Shown here: piece by piece, positions 12,610-22,699 of the stretch
How positions within the stretch are numbered: the first letter of the stretch is position 1
How the letters are laid out: every line of letters starts with the position of its first letter
Source of the DNA: Hermatobates lingyangjiaoensis
Lineage: Eukaryota > Arthropoda > Insecta > Hemiptera > Hermatobatidae
Assembly: GCA_026182355.1 (NCBI GenBank)
Contig: JAPFBL010000323.1
Span: 186,001 to 250,000, forward strand
DNA length: 64,000 nucleotides
Reading direction: 5' to 3'
The notes under the pieces: model-generated
The model's database searches: none
What the model was told of the DNA's origin: nothing
What the model saw: only the letters and a program-made list of their open reading frames with translations
Translations under genes and position numbers: made by a program

Positions 12610-12975
12610 TTAATAATAATTTTTTTTAATTAAAAAAAATGATGATTTTCTTTTACTATCATATTTTTGATCCGAGTGAATACTTTGCCATAGATTTGGA
12701 TCATTTATTGAAATGTCCTGAAATATTTTACATGAATTGGTCGAATTATATTTTATTTTTAATATAGATTTGAAAGCTTTATTAATGTTCAACTGCGTTT
12801 TTTGAGTTGTCCATATTTCATTGATTCTAGAAAAAACACTTTCTATTTGTTGTGAAAATCTTGCTATTTCTTTACTTCTTCAATCAAATAGTGAGTCAAA
12901 CGTAACATGATACACCGCACTGTCTGCATTTATCTGAATTAAGCCTAGACGTAATGACAATGCTCCTACACCACG
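12610..12975 (-). pseudogene. hAT-type transposase C-terminal remnant
   Basis: On the minus strand a frame reads LGLIQINADSAVY near 12950, then after an in-frame stop ARFSQQIESVFSRINEIWTT and later NSCKIFQDISINDPNLWQ and IHSDQKYD to a stop at 12610. The (E)SVFSxIN.IWTxQ pattern followed by a hydrophobic stretch and KY is what I know from the dimerisation end of hAT/BED-type transposases. The in-frame stop near 12895 and the short length show a decayed copy. Confidence 0.6.
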
Positions 12976-13854
12976 CTACATTGCCTCATTTAGTTTATTC
13001 TGCATGCATTTTATGTAGTTTTTTTTCATATATTTTTTATTTCTTTATATTCACCATAGTATTTAATAAATAACAGATAAAATATTTTTTTTTTTAGTAG
13101 ATATATTTAAAATAAGAAATGCAAATATTTTCTACAAAATGGGACATTTTTTAAAAATTGGCGGGACGCGGGAGATGTACTGCCAAAATCAGGACGTTTG
13201 TTTCACTTTAACCGTGAAGTCATTAGGTTTGTTATTTTTCTGAATTTTCTTACTTCTTCTGTTGATTTGAAAACGTTTTTTGTTCGAAGAGACGCTCCAG
13301 CATAACAAAGTGTGTACATTGTATTTTAACTAATTGATTCTAATTTGTGTATCGTGTAAAATATTCGTATTATTACTAATTGGTTCAGGAAATCCTCCTT
13401 TTTTAGAGGAAATAACATTTTGAAGTTGTTATACTGTGACGTGATAACACGCAGATAATGTTAATATTATTCAATTAGGTCATACTATATATGGCTTGCT
13501 GTCACACATGCTCTTTTGCTAAGAGTTATTTAAAATATTTTATCGTTTCCTTTGTTCAGTTTGTTATGTCACTACCTCTTGTGAAGACTGTGGGGGTGTT
13601 ATTGCAGTATGCTGTCTACCTTTGATTTTGTTATCTCCCACTCTTACGCTTATAATTTCATAGTAAACAAGGCACACTCATCATCAGCCTGCTACTTTGA
13701 ACCTTATAAAATACCTTCATATCTCATCTCTCTTGCTGGCTGTCTTCTCGTCTATTGTTTTTAGTTAGAAATTGGCAGTGCTTATTCAGTATTGTTTTTA
13801 ATCTAATTGTAGATAATCTCAGGTAGATAATTTGGTGTTATTTTCAATAATCTA

Positions 13855-13978
13855 TATATATATATACTTTAACACATAGAAAAGAACACAGAAAGACACT
13901 ACAGAACTCACTTCGATATTTCGACATCCGTCGTCATCGGGAAGAAGTGCGAAGTACTCGCGTTGAAAAGCAAACTGC

Positions 13979-14013
<35 letters not shown>

Positions 14014-14250
14014 ATCAAACCACAATAAGAAATGGGAAAACAAGACTAAGATCTTTCAACCGTAACAAGTGGTCTTCGTCAGAGTCAAAAGCCCAACTGT
14101 TGGGTTTCTGATTCTCTGATTCGAAGACCACTTGTTACTGTTGAAAGTATCTTAGTCTGGTGTGTGTTAAATTCTCATTTCATATGTGTGGTTTTGATCA
14201 TTGACTTGTTATTTCAGCAGATGCCATTGTCTGTGAAATCTTTATTATCG
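13855..14250. mobile_element. PLE termini: family F (-) and family A foldback with (TA)n
   Basis: A family F terminus on the minus strand (13868-13978) sits between TA tracts at 13855-13865 and 13979-14012. Its core reads CCGAUGACGAC with GAA and AUAU. It is followed by a family A pair (14013-14098 minus, 14099-14205 plus) meeting head to head at CCCAACTGTTGGG. Confidence 0.7.
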
Positions 14251-14253
14251 ATA

Positions 14254-15540
14254 GATATATGATTCGATGCGATGTTGACCAATGGGAGTAGAGTTACAGG
14301 TCCAAGCGTAAGGTCCCAGTTGCCCGCTGCTCAGCAAAAAGCCTTTGCGTTCTGCCAATAGGTATAGAGGTTGCACAGTCCCTCTGTGTTAAATGATGTT
14401 TGGCAGAAAACATTAGCCTCACTTTACAGTGAACTCCTGTTCCCTTTCTATTTTTGATTTTTGTGGTGGTTGGGTGTTGTTGTTGTTTACTATTTTCTGT
14501 TACGTATATTGCTGGATATTTAAATGATACTCTCGGTTGTTTACTGCGAAAAGCCGCCTTCATCTTCATGCCAACAGGGGTAGAGGTTGCACAGTCCCTC
14601 TTGATTATTAAGAGATGTTGACACTGGAATCCAACTTCTTCTCGTAGAAACATCTTCAAGTTGTAGGTTTTGTATATTGTTCTCTTCGGTTTCTTATGTT
14701 CATGTTTTTTCTTCAGTTGAATGTTATTGCTGCTATTGATGGGTGGCTGGTAGGTGATGAAAAGTTCTGCACTGTTGACCTGGTGGTGGTATTTGCGACA
14801 TGTTTCAACCATTCTCTGGTTATCTTCAGGCAAGGAAATGGCCCAGACGTTGGTCCTTATATACAGTTTTCTATGGGTTGTCCGGGGAAAGGAATATGAT
14901 TCGATGCGATGTTGACCAATGGGAGTAGAGTTACGGTCCAAGCGTTAAGGTCCCAGTTGCCCGCTGCTCAGCAAAAAGCCTTTGCGTTCTGCCAATAGGT
15001 ATAGAGGTTGCACAGTCCTCTCTGTGTTTAAATGATGTTTGGCAGAAAACATTAGCCTCACTTTACAGTGAACTCCTGTTCCCTTTCTATTTTTGATTTT
15101 GTGGTGGTTGTTGGTGTTGTTGTTGTTTACTATTTTCTGTTACGTATATTGCTGGATATTTAAATGATACTCTCGGTTGTTTACTGCGAAAAGCCGCCTT
15201 CATCTTCATGCCAACAGGGGTAGAGGTTGCACAGTCCCTCTTGATTATTAAGAGATGTTGACACTGGAATCCAACTTCTTCTCGTAGAAACATCTTCAAG
15301 TTGTAGGTTTTGTATATTGTTCTCTTCGGTTTCTTATGTTCATGTTTTTTCTTCAGTTGAGTGTTTTCTGCCAAACATCATTTAACACAGAGGGACTGTG
15401 CAACCTCTATACCTATTGGCAGAACGCAAAGGCTTTTTGCTGAGCAGCGGGCAACTGGGACCTTACGCTTGGACCTGTAACTCTACTCCCATTGGTCAAC
15501 ATCGCATCGAATCATATTCCTTTCCCCGGACAACCCATAG

Positions 15541-15541
<1 letters not shown>
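14254..15541. repeat. Compound 635-bp repeat: two tandem copies plus inverted partial copy
   Basis: The unit starting GATTCGATGCGATGTTGACC occurs at 14263 and again at 14897 (tandem). Its first 175 bp recur inverted at 15365-15541, ending at a (TA)n tract. Sub-blocks ACTCTACTCCCATTGG, CCTCTATACCTATTGG and CCTCTACCCCTGTTGG are internal repeats. A 215-codon open frame crosses the first unit on the minus strand (14294-14941) but its content is these repeats. It is not recognised as a protein and is most likely retroelement terminal or UTR sequence. Confidence 0.65.

Positions 15542-15542
<1 letters not shown>

Positions 15543-15578
<36 letters not shown>
15543..15578. repeat. (TA)n microsatellite
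   Basis: About 18 TA units separating the compound repeat from the 5'-truncated PLE fragment. Confidence 0.9.
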
Positions 15579-15581
<3 letters not shown>

Positions 15582-15838
15582 GAAAAAACATACAGAAGAA
15601 GCTCATGGGATTAAACTCACCAGAGAAATGTTAGTTGAAGGAACTTCCGTACTGCAATACAATAATGACAAGAATAGATTATCCCTTAAGCCCTTTATAT
15701 CAAAGATACTAATCCTACCCTCAATATTCAAAGTTATGACCCTAATGTTATTCCAAGTAGCACCACTTTTGATAATGGTTTCAAACTTGTTAGAAAGCCA
15801 GAATCTAGTAGTGTTTGCAACAATTGAGGGTCTAACCT
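15579..15838 (+). pseudogene. PLE endonuclease C terminus, frameshifted
   Basis: One frame reads RKKHTEEAHGIKLTREMLVE then GTSVLQYNNDKNRLS. After a shift near 15688 a second frame gives ALYIKDTNPTLNIQSYDP and ends in SSSVCNN and TGA. The (E)ALYIKDxNPTLN block is the usual end of PLE endonucleases. The 5' side stops abruptly at the TA tract. A hammerhead-like motif follows about 160 bp downstream at 15998. Confidence 0.82.
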
Positions 15839-15997
15839 GAACGTTGTCGCTACCATGCTAGAACCTGCTTTTGATTTTGCATTCACTTGTTGTATTGTTT
15901 CCTGTTTTATTTATGTTGAAATAGTTCTGTTCAGTTTTTTCTTTTTCTTTTGAGAATTGTTATATTCATTTAACACGATTTTGACAAAGTGTTAGAC

Positions 15998-16036
15998 CCG
16001 GAGATGGCCTATGATGGTCGAAAGCTTGTCTGTTTT
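15998..16036 (+). ncRNA. Hammerhead-like motif, family I variant
   Basis: Stem I UUAGAC with GUCUG (5 bp including a G-U), core CCGGAGAU (U4 and A6 changed), stem II GGCC/GGUC, GAA, palindrome AGCU, U. The stems are intact but the core is not, so it is predicted to be inactive. Its position after a PLE stop codon is as expected for a PLE 3' region. Confidence 0.6.
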
Positions 16037-16124
16037 TGAACATGTGAGTATTTTATTAAAGTCGTTTTTCTACATGCTTTCTTAATAATTTTGTTTGTCA
16101 CGTTGACAAACGGTCACGTAGGAC

Positions 16125-16224
16125 AGATAACACTTAAAATAAACTGTGACACATAGACTGAAACATAACAAAGACTCACTTTTCAATTTTTCGACCGTAA
16201 TGTGTCACAGTTTATTTTAAGCGT

Positions 16225-16278
<54 letters not shown>
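16125..16278 (-). mobile_element. PLE terminus, family F, with (TA)n
   Basis: Reverse-strand F terminus (AAGACTCACTTTTCAATTTT at 16170) folded back on a short complement GTGTCACAGTTTATTTTAAG at 16201, then about 25 TA units (16229-16278). Confidence 0.65.
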
Positions 16279-16280
<2 letters not shown>

Positions 16281-16421
16281 TTTGTTGAACACGACAGAGT
16301 AGTTCCTGTCTATAAGTTTCTTCTCGAGAACTTCGATTTGCCGAAAAACAGTTTTTTCGTTGTTAGAACAACGGTTGAGGTGGTCAGCAATTGTAGTCGA
16401 CGCGTTTCGATCAATGTACAA
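16279..16421 (-). pseudogene. Possible PLE linker-region fragment
   Basis: The minus strand encodes ADHLNRCSNNEKTVFRQ then IEVLEKKLIDRNYSVVF, ending at the (TA)n tract. The pattern of a spaced hydrophobic helix ending L..RNY resembles QISQLKNKFLERGYPQ in the PLE at 23.1 kb, just after the reverse-transcriptase domain. The homology is weak, so the assignment is tentative. Confidence 0.4.
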
Positions 16422-16504
16422 GTATGTATATCCGAAGGACTGCTACCAAAGTACACTAATATATATATACTGGGAATTTCAAAAATTACGTCTCCACAAA
16501 AGAG

Positions 16505-16876
16505 TTGACTATGAAAACTAACAACGCGTTTCGAACACTTAGTGTCCTTCTTGTAAACTTTGGATTCGACAAAGTATCAGTGACCGTATTAATCAAAGGT
16601 GGACCAGGGAGAACACGTGCCTCATTTCGAAGCATCTATGGTCTTCTTGCAATTTCAGAAGGACTAAAGAACTTGTTTCTGGGAGTAGGGGGAATAGTAG
16701 CCATTGTGATTGGTGTTTGCACTGGACATTGGCTAATAGGAAAGCATGTCACCATGTTGGGTCTGGAGCCAAGTGATATTTGCAGAGCTTGTCAAAGCGA
16801 GGAAGAGTCGGTTCCTCACTTTCTTTGTCAATGCTCTGTGGTCTGGCTTAAAGAAGGAAGGCAAATTAGAAGATAA
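16505..16876 (+). pseudogene. Non-LTR retrotransposon (LINE) C-terminal fragment
   Basis: From about 16640 the frame reads GVCTGHWLIGKHVTMLGLEP followed by DICRACQSEEESVPHFLCQC. This is the TGH...LxxHxxxxG plus C-x2-C...E-E-S-x2-H-x3-C-x-C arrangement found after the RNase H or RT region in Jockey/I-type LINEs. The first 45 codons overlap a degraded family G PLE terminus (GCGTTTCGAACACTTAGTGT) and are not LINE. Truncated at both ends. Confidence 0.7.
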
Positions 16877-17489
16877 TATTGAGTACTTAGCATCCACTAA
16901 TATCAGGATCTAATTAAATTCTGAACAATAATTAAATTCATTGTTCTCTCATGATGGTTCGGTTGACCAGTGACAGGGGAGAATAGCCCTTTTCTTGTTT
17001 GTGGTACCACAAGAGAGCAGCTATCTTCACTGTGACGTCACCCTCTTTGACGTGCAGTCAATTTAACCTGGCTATAACCTTCCCAAGGTCAAACCTGACG
17101 TGTGAAATGTTATTCATATTAGTAATGCAGTTTGGGACTGCTTTGGAAGCAGGCAGACTACAATGAATTTGATATCTGTAGATCAAATTCATTGTATGGT
17201 AATAATCGATTACGTGATTATTTAATTCCCTCAATGAAAATTATCAATTCAAAAAGTTTATTATTATTAATATTGGATTTATTAATTTAAATTTTGGAAA
17301 CCCATCCAAATTAGACAAAACAAGTTGAAATAAGAAGACAAGAAACACACAGGGTAAAGGAAAACACTAACTGTAATTTTCTTAAAAATTGAGTAGGTAA
17401 ATGTGTTTCTTTAATCTGTGTTACTTTACTTCGCATTTGGACATATATTTAAATATATAAATATTAATACAAGTATGGACCGTGGAATA

Positions 17490-17800
17490 GTAATAAAACT
17501 AAAGTTTATCGGTACTCGGTCAGTTCTTCAGGTTCAAATTAAACTCTCATTGCCAACGTTTCGGTTTTTTTTATTTTAAACCTTTTTAATAGGCAGAAGT
17601 ATAAATTTTGAAACAGAAAAACTAAATATTGCATTACAAATTATTTTTCTTTGTAAAATTATTTGTAATGCAATATTTAGTTTTTCTGTTTCAAAATTTA
17701 TACTTCTGCCTATGAAAAAGGTTTTAAATAAAAACTGAAATGTTGGCAATCAGAGTTTAATTTGAACCTGAAGAACTGACCGAGTCCCGATAAACTATAG

Positions 17801-17834
<34 letters not shown>
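17490..17834. mobile_element. PLE terminus foldback, family D
   Basis: Inverted arms 17490-17645 and 17650-17795 meet around TTATTTTTCTTTGTAAAATT. The outer right end abuts (TA)n at 17803-17834. Ends: AAGTTTATCGG...ACTCGGTCAG and its complement. Confidence 0.8.
17706..17751 (+). ncRNA. Hammerhead-like motif with deviant core, family D
   Basis: Stem I UGCC / GGCA, stem II GGUUUU / AAAACU, GAA and a short stem III followed by U are all in hammerhead order. The CUGANGA box is replaced by UAUGAAAAA. Other D copies show UGUGAAAAA (3400) or the same UAUGAA, so the deviation is a family trait. Confidence 0.5.
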
Positions 17835-17835
<1 letters not shown>

Positions 17836-17838
<3 letters not shown>

Positions 17839-18004
17839 CAAAAAGAAACAATCCACAAAGGACAACAAACATTTCACATTAAACTATAGACACAGAATAA
17901 AGATTCGAACACACTTACTGTCTCTAATTTTCGGTTAAACCGTCATCAGGAGAGTTTGAGATAGGGACACCAAGCGCACTTGCGAAGCGACGGTTGGAGA
18001 TCGC
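17836..18004 (-). mobile_element. PLE terminus, family B, between TA tracts
   Basis: Reverse-strand family B terminus. The minus strand reads CUGAUGAC, GGUUUAACC, GAA, AAUU, A, GAGAC: a fully canonical core between 17920 and 17955. Confidence 0.75.
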
Positions 18005-18232
18005 ATATATATATATATATATATATATATGATCAAACCACAATAAGAAATGGGAAAACAAGACTAAGATCTTTCAACCGTAACAAGCGGTCTTCGTCAG
18101 AGTCAAAAACCCAACTCTGACGAAGTCTGACGAAGACCGCTTGTTACGGTTGAAAGATCTTAGTCTTGTTTTCCCATTTCTTATTGTGGTTTGATCATTG
18201 ATTGTTGTTTCACGTGTTTATGTGAAATCTTT
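18005..18232. mobile_element. PLE terminus foldback, family A
   Basis: (TA)n at 18005-18030, minus arm 18031-18115 and plus arm 18121-18200, ending with the TTGTGGTTTGATCA tail. Both arms carry CUGACGAAGACCG and the AGAUCU palindrome. Confidence 0.8.
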
Positions 18233-18556
18233 TTATATATATATATATATATACACTTTTTCGTTGGAAATACGATCCAAAACGGAGAAATATAGTTCAA
18301 TATAGACAAAGAAACATAGAGAAATCAAAAGAACACACTTACAGTCTCTAATTTTCGGTTTGAACCGTCTTCAGGAGAGATAAGAGAGGGACGGTTGGAG
18401 ACCGGGTTGGGTCTTCAACCGTCTCTGAACCAGTGCGCTTGGTTTCCCTCTCTTATCTCTCCTGAAGACGGTTCAAACCGAAAATTAGAGACTGTAAGTG
18501 TGTTCTTTTGATTTGTCTATGTTTCTTTGTCTATATTAAACTATATATATACATAT
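18233..18556. mobile_element. PLE terminus foldback, family B
   Basis: (TA)n then minus arm 18255-18400 and plus arm 18405-18545 in head-to-head order, followed by a shorter TA tract. A further partial B copy follows at 18556-18640. Confidence 0.8.
18462..18500 (+). ncRNA. Hammerhead-like motif, family B
   Basis: Stem I UCUC with GAGA (4 bp), CUGAAGAC with C3 at 18472, stem II GGUU/AACC, GAA, palindrome AAUU, A at position 17. All invariant hammerhead positions are met. Confidence 0.75.
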
Positions 18557-19074
18557 TGGTGTCCCTATCTCAATTCTCCTGGTGACGGTTCAACCGAAAA
18601 TTAAAGACGGTAAGTGTGTTCGTATCTTTTTTCTGTGTTTTATTTGGTCTATTTGGTTTTACTGCTTTCATTTGGTGATACCAGGAAGGTCTGGTCGATA
18701 TCTAAGTTTGGCTGACAATGGCAATAATTTTCTATTAAAAGCTCCTCCTCGATTTGAGCCATTTTTATAAAGTCATTGATTTAAAGCCTGACCTTTCCTT
18801 TAGGTCCTCTGTGTCATCACTATCATCTAACTTCAGCCTTCACTCAGTCTGCAGTCTGACAGGTCTTCAAGTGACATTAGTCAACTCTTCATTATGTAAT
18901 AGTACTAATTAAAATTCAAAAGCTTCTCATAGCCTTTCGTCTACCAGACATGAACAGCTTTGTGCTTAGTCTTGAGTGATTAGCAAACAGGTTTCTTGTC
19001 AATGTATTCTTATGAATTAGTCTTTAAATATATTTCAGAATTTTCCTTCAATGGCATCCAAAACAATAACTATA

Positions 19075-19250
19075 TATATATAAATATTGATAAAAGTATC
19101 GACCGAGGAATAGAAACAAAACTATAGTTCACGCAGGAAAGAGAAAAACAAATAAAAACACACACAAAAAAGACTCACAACGATAGTTGGACATTCGTCG
19201 TCATCAGGCAGAACTAGTCCCTTTGAGTAGCTGAAGCTAACTAACCTTAT
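19075..19250 (-). mobile_element. PLE terminus, family F-like, reverse
   Basis: D-type outer end (AGTATCGACCG...AATAGAAACAAAACTA) followed by an F-like core, CUGAUGACGACGAAUGUCC on the minus strand at 19185-19210. This looks like a mosaic of two termini. Confidence 0.55.
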
Positions 19251-19254
19251 ATAT

Positions 19255-19462
19255 ATATAGTTCAATTTAGAAGAAGAAACATAGAGAAATTAAAAGCACA
19301 CACTAACAGTCTCTAATTTTCGGTTTGAACCGTCTTCAGGAAAGATAAGAGAGGGAAACCAAGCGCACTGGTTCAAGAACCAAGAACCAAATATATTCTC
19401 TATGTTTCTTTTTCTAAATTGAACTATATTTGTCCGTTTCTGATCGTATTTCTAACGAAAAA

Positions 19463-19500
<38 letters not shown>
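19255..19500. mobile_element. PLE terminus foldback, family B, then (TA)n
   Basis: Full minus arm 19258-19375. The plus arm is reduced to its outer end (19390-19465). (TA)n at 19465-19500. Confidence 0.7.
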
Positions 19501-19504
<4 letters not shown>

Positions 19505-19855
19505 ATTCACATAAACACGTGAAATAACAATCAATGATCAAACCACAATATGAAAAGGGGAAAACAAGACTAAGATCTTTCAACCGTAACAAGCGGTCTT
19601 CGTCAGAGTCAAAAACCCAACTGACTCTGTTAGTATAACCCAAAACCCAGTTGGGTTTTTGACTCTGACGAAGACCGCTTGTGACGGTTGAAAGATCTTA
19701 GTATTGTTTTACCATTTTCATATAAAAGTATCGACCGTGGAATAGAAACAAAACTAAAGTTTATCGGGACTCGGTCAGTTCTTCAGGTTAAAATATATTT
19801 GAACCTGAAGAACTGACCGAGTCCCGTTAAACTTAAGTTTTATATATATATATAT
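19501..19855. mobile_element. Family A foldback followed by core-less family D foldback
   Basis: The A pair spans 19530-19720, with a canonical core on + at 19663. From 19725 the D ends face each other with the hammerhead-containing middle removed: TCGGTCAGTTCTTCAGGTT then AACCTGAAGAACTGACCGA. Confidence 0.7.
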
Positions 19856-19999
19856 GAGCTTTCATCACTTCTTCATCCTTGTGTATTCTTCATTTTTCTT
19901 TTAAACAGTCTGTTCCCGAAATTGTTTACATTGTCATTTTACCCTTTTTTTTTTTTATGAATAAAATAATGTTCATGAATTATTAATAAATAATTATTT

Positions 20000-21285
20000 A
20001 TATTTACTTAGGTTTTTATACCTTCTCACCTTACAATTAATCAGAGAAATGAAATAATGCTGTTTTATAGGGAAGAATATCCTTTAGAAAAATACACCTA
20101 ATAAAAGATTACCTTTTATCTTCATTTCTGGAGATATTTGACGGCTTGTGAGAGATATTGTTATAAGAAAGAAGTTTGGCTTGTTGGTTGAGTCGGGTCA
20201 AAGTCGGAGTTATTTTTAGTAACCTGCTCGTGGATACAGGCAAGTTGTTCTGTTGTACTAGCGAACTGTGTCTCTGATTACCTGCACAACAAGTGTGGAT
20301 GATAACATTTGGAGCGGTCTACACTTAACTTTACTATAAGTAAACATCATGCTCACTGCTCAATTACTTGATTACGTTTAATGTAAACATATTTAACTCG
20401 GGTGGTAAACGTATTTGGAACTCTTTCTGAATTAGTCTAACTATCTTCATTTTGTTAGTTTTAGTGAGAAATGTAATTCTTGATTGATATAGCAATCTTA
20501 TAAGTGACTCCAAGTGAAACGTCATAATTTCCCTTTTCAGAGTAATAAATATTTCATCTTCCAACATTCACAATAAGATTCTTATCATGTAGTATTGATA
20601 TTAAGCCAAGATTAAATACGAAAATGAAGTTTTCCGGATTAATTTCGCAATTGTTATGGATATATCACCTTTGACAATGTTCCAAAATTTGTTAATTTTT
20701 CCAATAAAATATTCTATTTAATAGTTTAGCAGAAAAAAAAATCTAAATTTACATAATTTACCATATTCCTTTCCGTTGAAGAACTTTCACCAAAAAACTA
20801 TACTGTTTAACCTTTCATAAGGAGATATTTTTGAATTTCATGTTTGTAATCCGTCAACTGGTGTTTTAGCCGTCATAGAGGCTGACATCATGACTGGGTG
20901 TGTACTGGGGAGTCAGTGTTCATACCACGCATACCATTGATACCTAGCAACTGTTCCTTTCAATTCTAACGGTTGCAATTTCCCGTCGGTTTTCCAATGA
21001 CGGTAAATAGTCGCAAGGCCAAACTCTGTCAACAGCAGGAATTGAGGTGAGTGGGACCAAGTGTCTTCACATGGTCATCTGTATTTTGCATGCTGAAGGG
21101 TCAGAGGTTCCATGCACCTCATGGACATGCAGCTAATGTGGTGTATACAGAGGCACTTACGTAACACTGTGTTAATAAATACATTTTTTCTTCCTACTCT
21201 ATAACTTTTTTGATATTTTGAAAAACACGTATCGTGTCTAAATTTTTGTAAAATACCCGTCAAATACGGGCACGTCTGCTAGTTA
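20000..21285. other. AT-rich stretch before mitoferrin exon A
   Basis: No gene, tandem repeat or mobile element recognised. No candidate for the missing N-terminal mitoferrin exon seen here. Confidence 0.45.
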
Positions 21286-21449
21286 ATAAGTTTCGGAATA
21301 CATCCATCTTCAAGGATCTGTCCTTGATGTGTTTCGGAATACATCCATCTTCAAGGATCTGTCCTTGATGTGTTTCGGAATACATTCATCTTCAAGTATC
21401 TGTCTTTGATGTGTTTCGGAATACATCCATCATCAAGGATCTATCCTTG
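21286..21449 (+). repeat. 41-bp hairpin tandem repeat upstream of exon A
   Basis: Nearly four units with the block TTTCGGAATACATCCATCTT. Each contains TCAAGGA-TCTG-TCCTTGA, a 7-bp stem with a 4-nt loop. It ends about 110 bp before the exon A acceptor. Confidence 0.85.
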
Positions 21450-21562
21450 ACTAGTATACAGTTGAAGCTGGATGTTGTGAAAGCGTTCCATTATACCATG
21501 TTTGTTGTTTAGTTATTCTAATTGTCCTAACTATGCGGCAGTAAGACTGTTTCTGTTGGCAG

Positions 21563-21785
21563 ACCCGAATGCAGAGTCTGACGAGTGAACTGCGGCTGGT
21601 CGGGGGCAGCATCAGACAAGTGATGCTGCGCATGGTGGCCACCGAGGGACTCCTGCGGCCTGTCAGAGGTATTCAGGCCGTTGTGGCAGGGGCAGGACCC
21701 GCTCATGCCCTGTACTTCTCCTCCTACGAGTTTGTCAAACAGACCCTCTCCAACAGGCTCAATTTCAATTCTCACTTGGCCTCAG
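21563..21785 (+). CDS. Mitoferrin (SLC25A28/37-like), internal exon A
   Basis: This exon codes for part of an inner-membrane mitochondrial carrier that imports iron for heme and Fe-S cluster synthesis. It opens with TRMQSL, the end of the first carrier signature (Px[DE]xx[KR]), so the preceding exon must end in ...VK. It then carries the block GLLRPVRGIQAVVAGAG followed by PAHALYFSSYE, which is diagnostic of mitoferrins (family pattern: RPxRG, then GAGPAHAxYFxxYE). The 3' splice site is TTGGCAG at 21556-21562 and the donor is GTGATT at 21786. The start is phase 0 and the exon ends one base into a glycine codon. Length 223 bp. The upstream exon with the start codon and transmembrane helix 1 was not found between 1 and 21562, so the gene is incomplete at its 5' end. 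The family assignment is secure; vertebrate-style 1 versus 2 orthology cannot be decided. Confidence 0.95.
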
Positions 21786-21863
21786 GTGATTCCTTCTATA
21801 ACATTCTGTTTATTGTATATCCTGCTTGTTCAGTTTTGAATGTTTCAGTCAAATGATCTACAG

Positions 21864-22284
21864 CACAGGTTCCCAAAGTGGGTTCCTTAACAGACTGTCT
21901 GGGGTTCCGTGAAAAACATTTAGTAAAAACATTTGTCTAAAAATTTTTTTTTTGTGGGTTTTATTCTATATTTCTTGTGAATCATGAAACCGAATAATGA
22001 TTATATCTACGTATACCCATAAGTAGAAGTGGTCAAAATTTTATTCAAATTTAGGATAAATCACTAGTCAATTTTTGGAACTATTGATTCCCAAATTTTC
22101 TTCGAATATTGCAAAGTAGCACTTCACACATTACTGCCATTTCCCTCTACCTACTTATGTGAAACTCGATTTTCCCTTTAAACTGCCATAGAAACCAAAT
22201 ACCAAGCAGACTTAATGCTGGGGCTAACTTGAGAATCAAACTCTCAACTATAAAGCCAAAAATGATTACAAAACGAACTCTTTT
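21864..22284. mobile_element. Truncated hAT element
   Basis: The left end GGTTCCCAAAGTGGGTTCC and interior match 40940-41380 in order. The right half is missing after AAACGAACTC at 22283. Confidence 0.8.
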
Positions 22285-22699
22285 TTCCTTTATAAAGATG
22301 GCTTCAGGGATTTATGAAATAAATAAATAAAACATCAATTCAAGTTATATACACAATCAAATATATTTAAAACAAACTAAACTTGTAAATTGAAATTACT
22401 ATTTATTTACCCAATATAAAATAACATTAATGAAACGAGTGTGTCTTTATAATATTACCTTAGAATTCGTATTTTATCTGACAGTTGTGTTCAAGTTTGT
22501 TTCTAAAATTATTTATTTTTAACCTCTAATTTAGTAGTTTATTATAGATTATAGACTGCCCTGACCCCCTTATACAATGTTCTATTATGTAATACAACCA
22601 CAACAAAGCCAATCACAACAAAAATGAATATTATAATAAGTTCAGGTCTCTATCTCCACGGAAAATGGGTGAACAAACAAACATACAAACACACTCATG

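Noticed and set aside
14294..14941. 215-codon minus-strand frame as a host gene
   Set aside because: It lies wholly inside a tandemly duplicated repeat, is broken in the second copy, and its residues reflect DNA subrepeats.
1..21562. N-terminal mitoferrin exon within the first 21.5 kb
   Set aside because: I found no segment encoding the first helix ending in a YP(I/V)D.VK-type signature followed by GT. A spliced alignment could still find a diverged one.
21527..21775. Minus-strand frames across mitoferrin exon A, also 51994-52272 opposite exon C
   Set aside because: They are shadows of the coding exons with no homology of their own.
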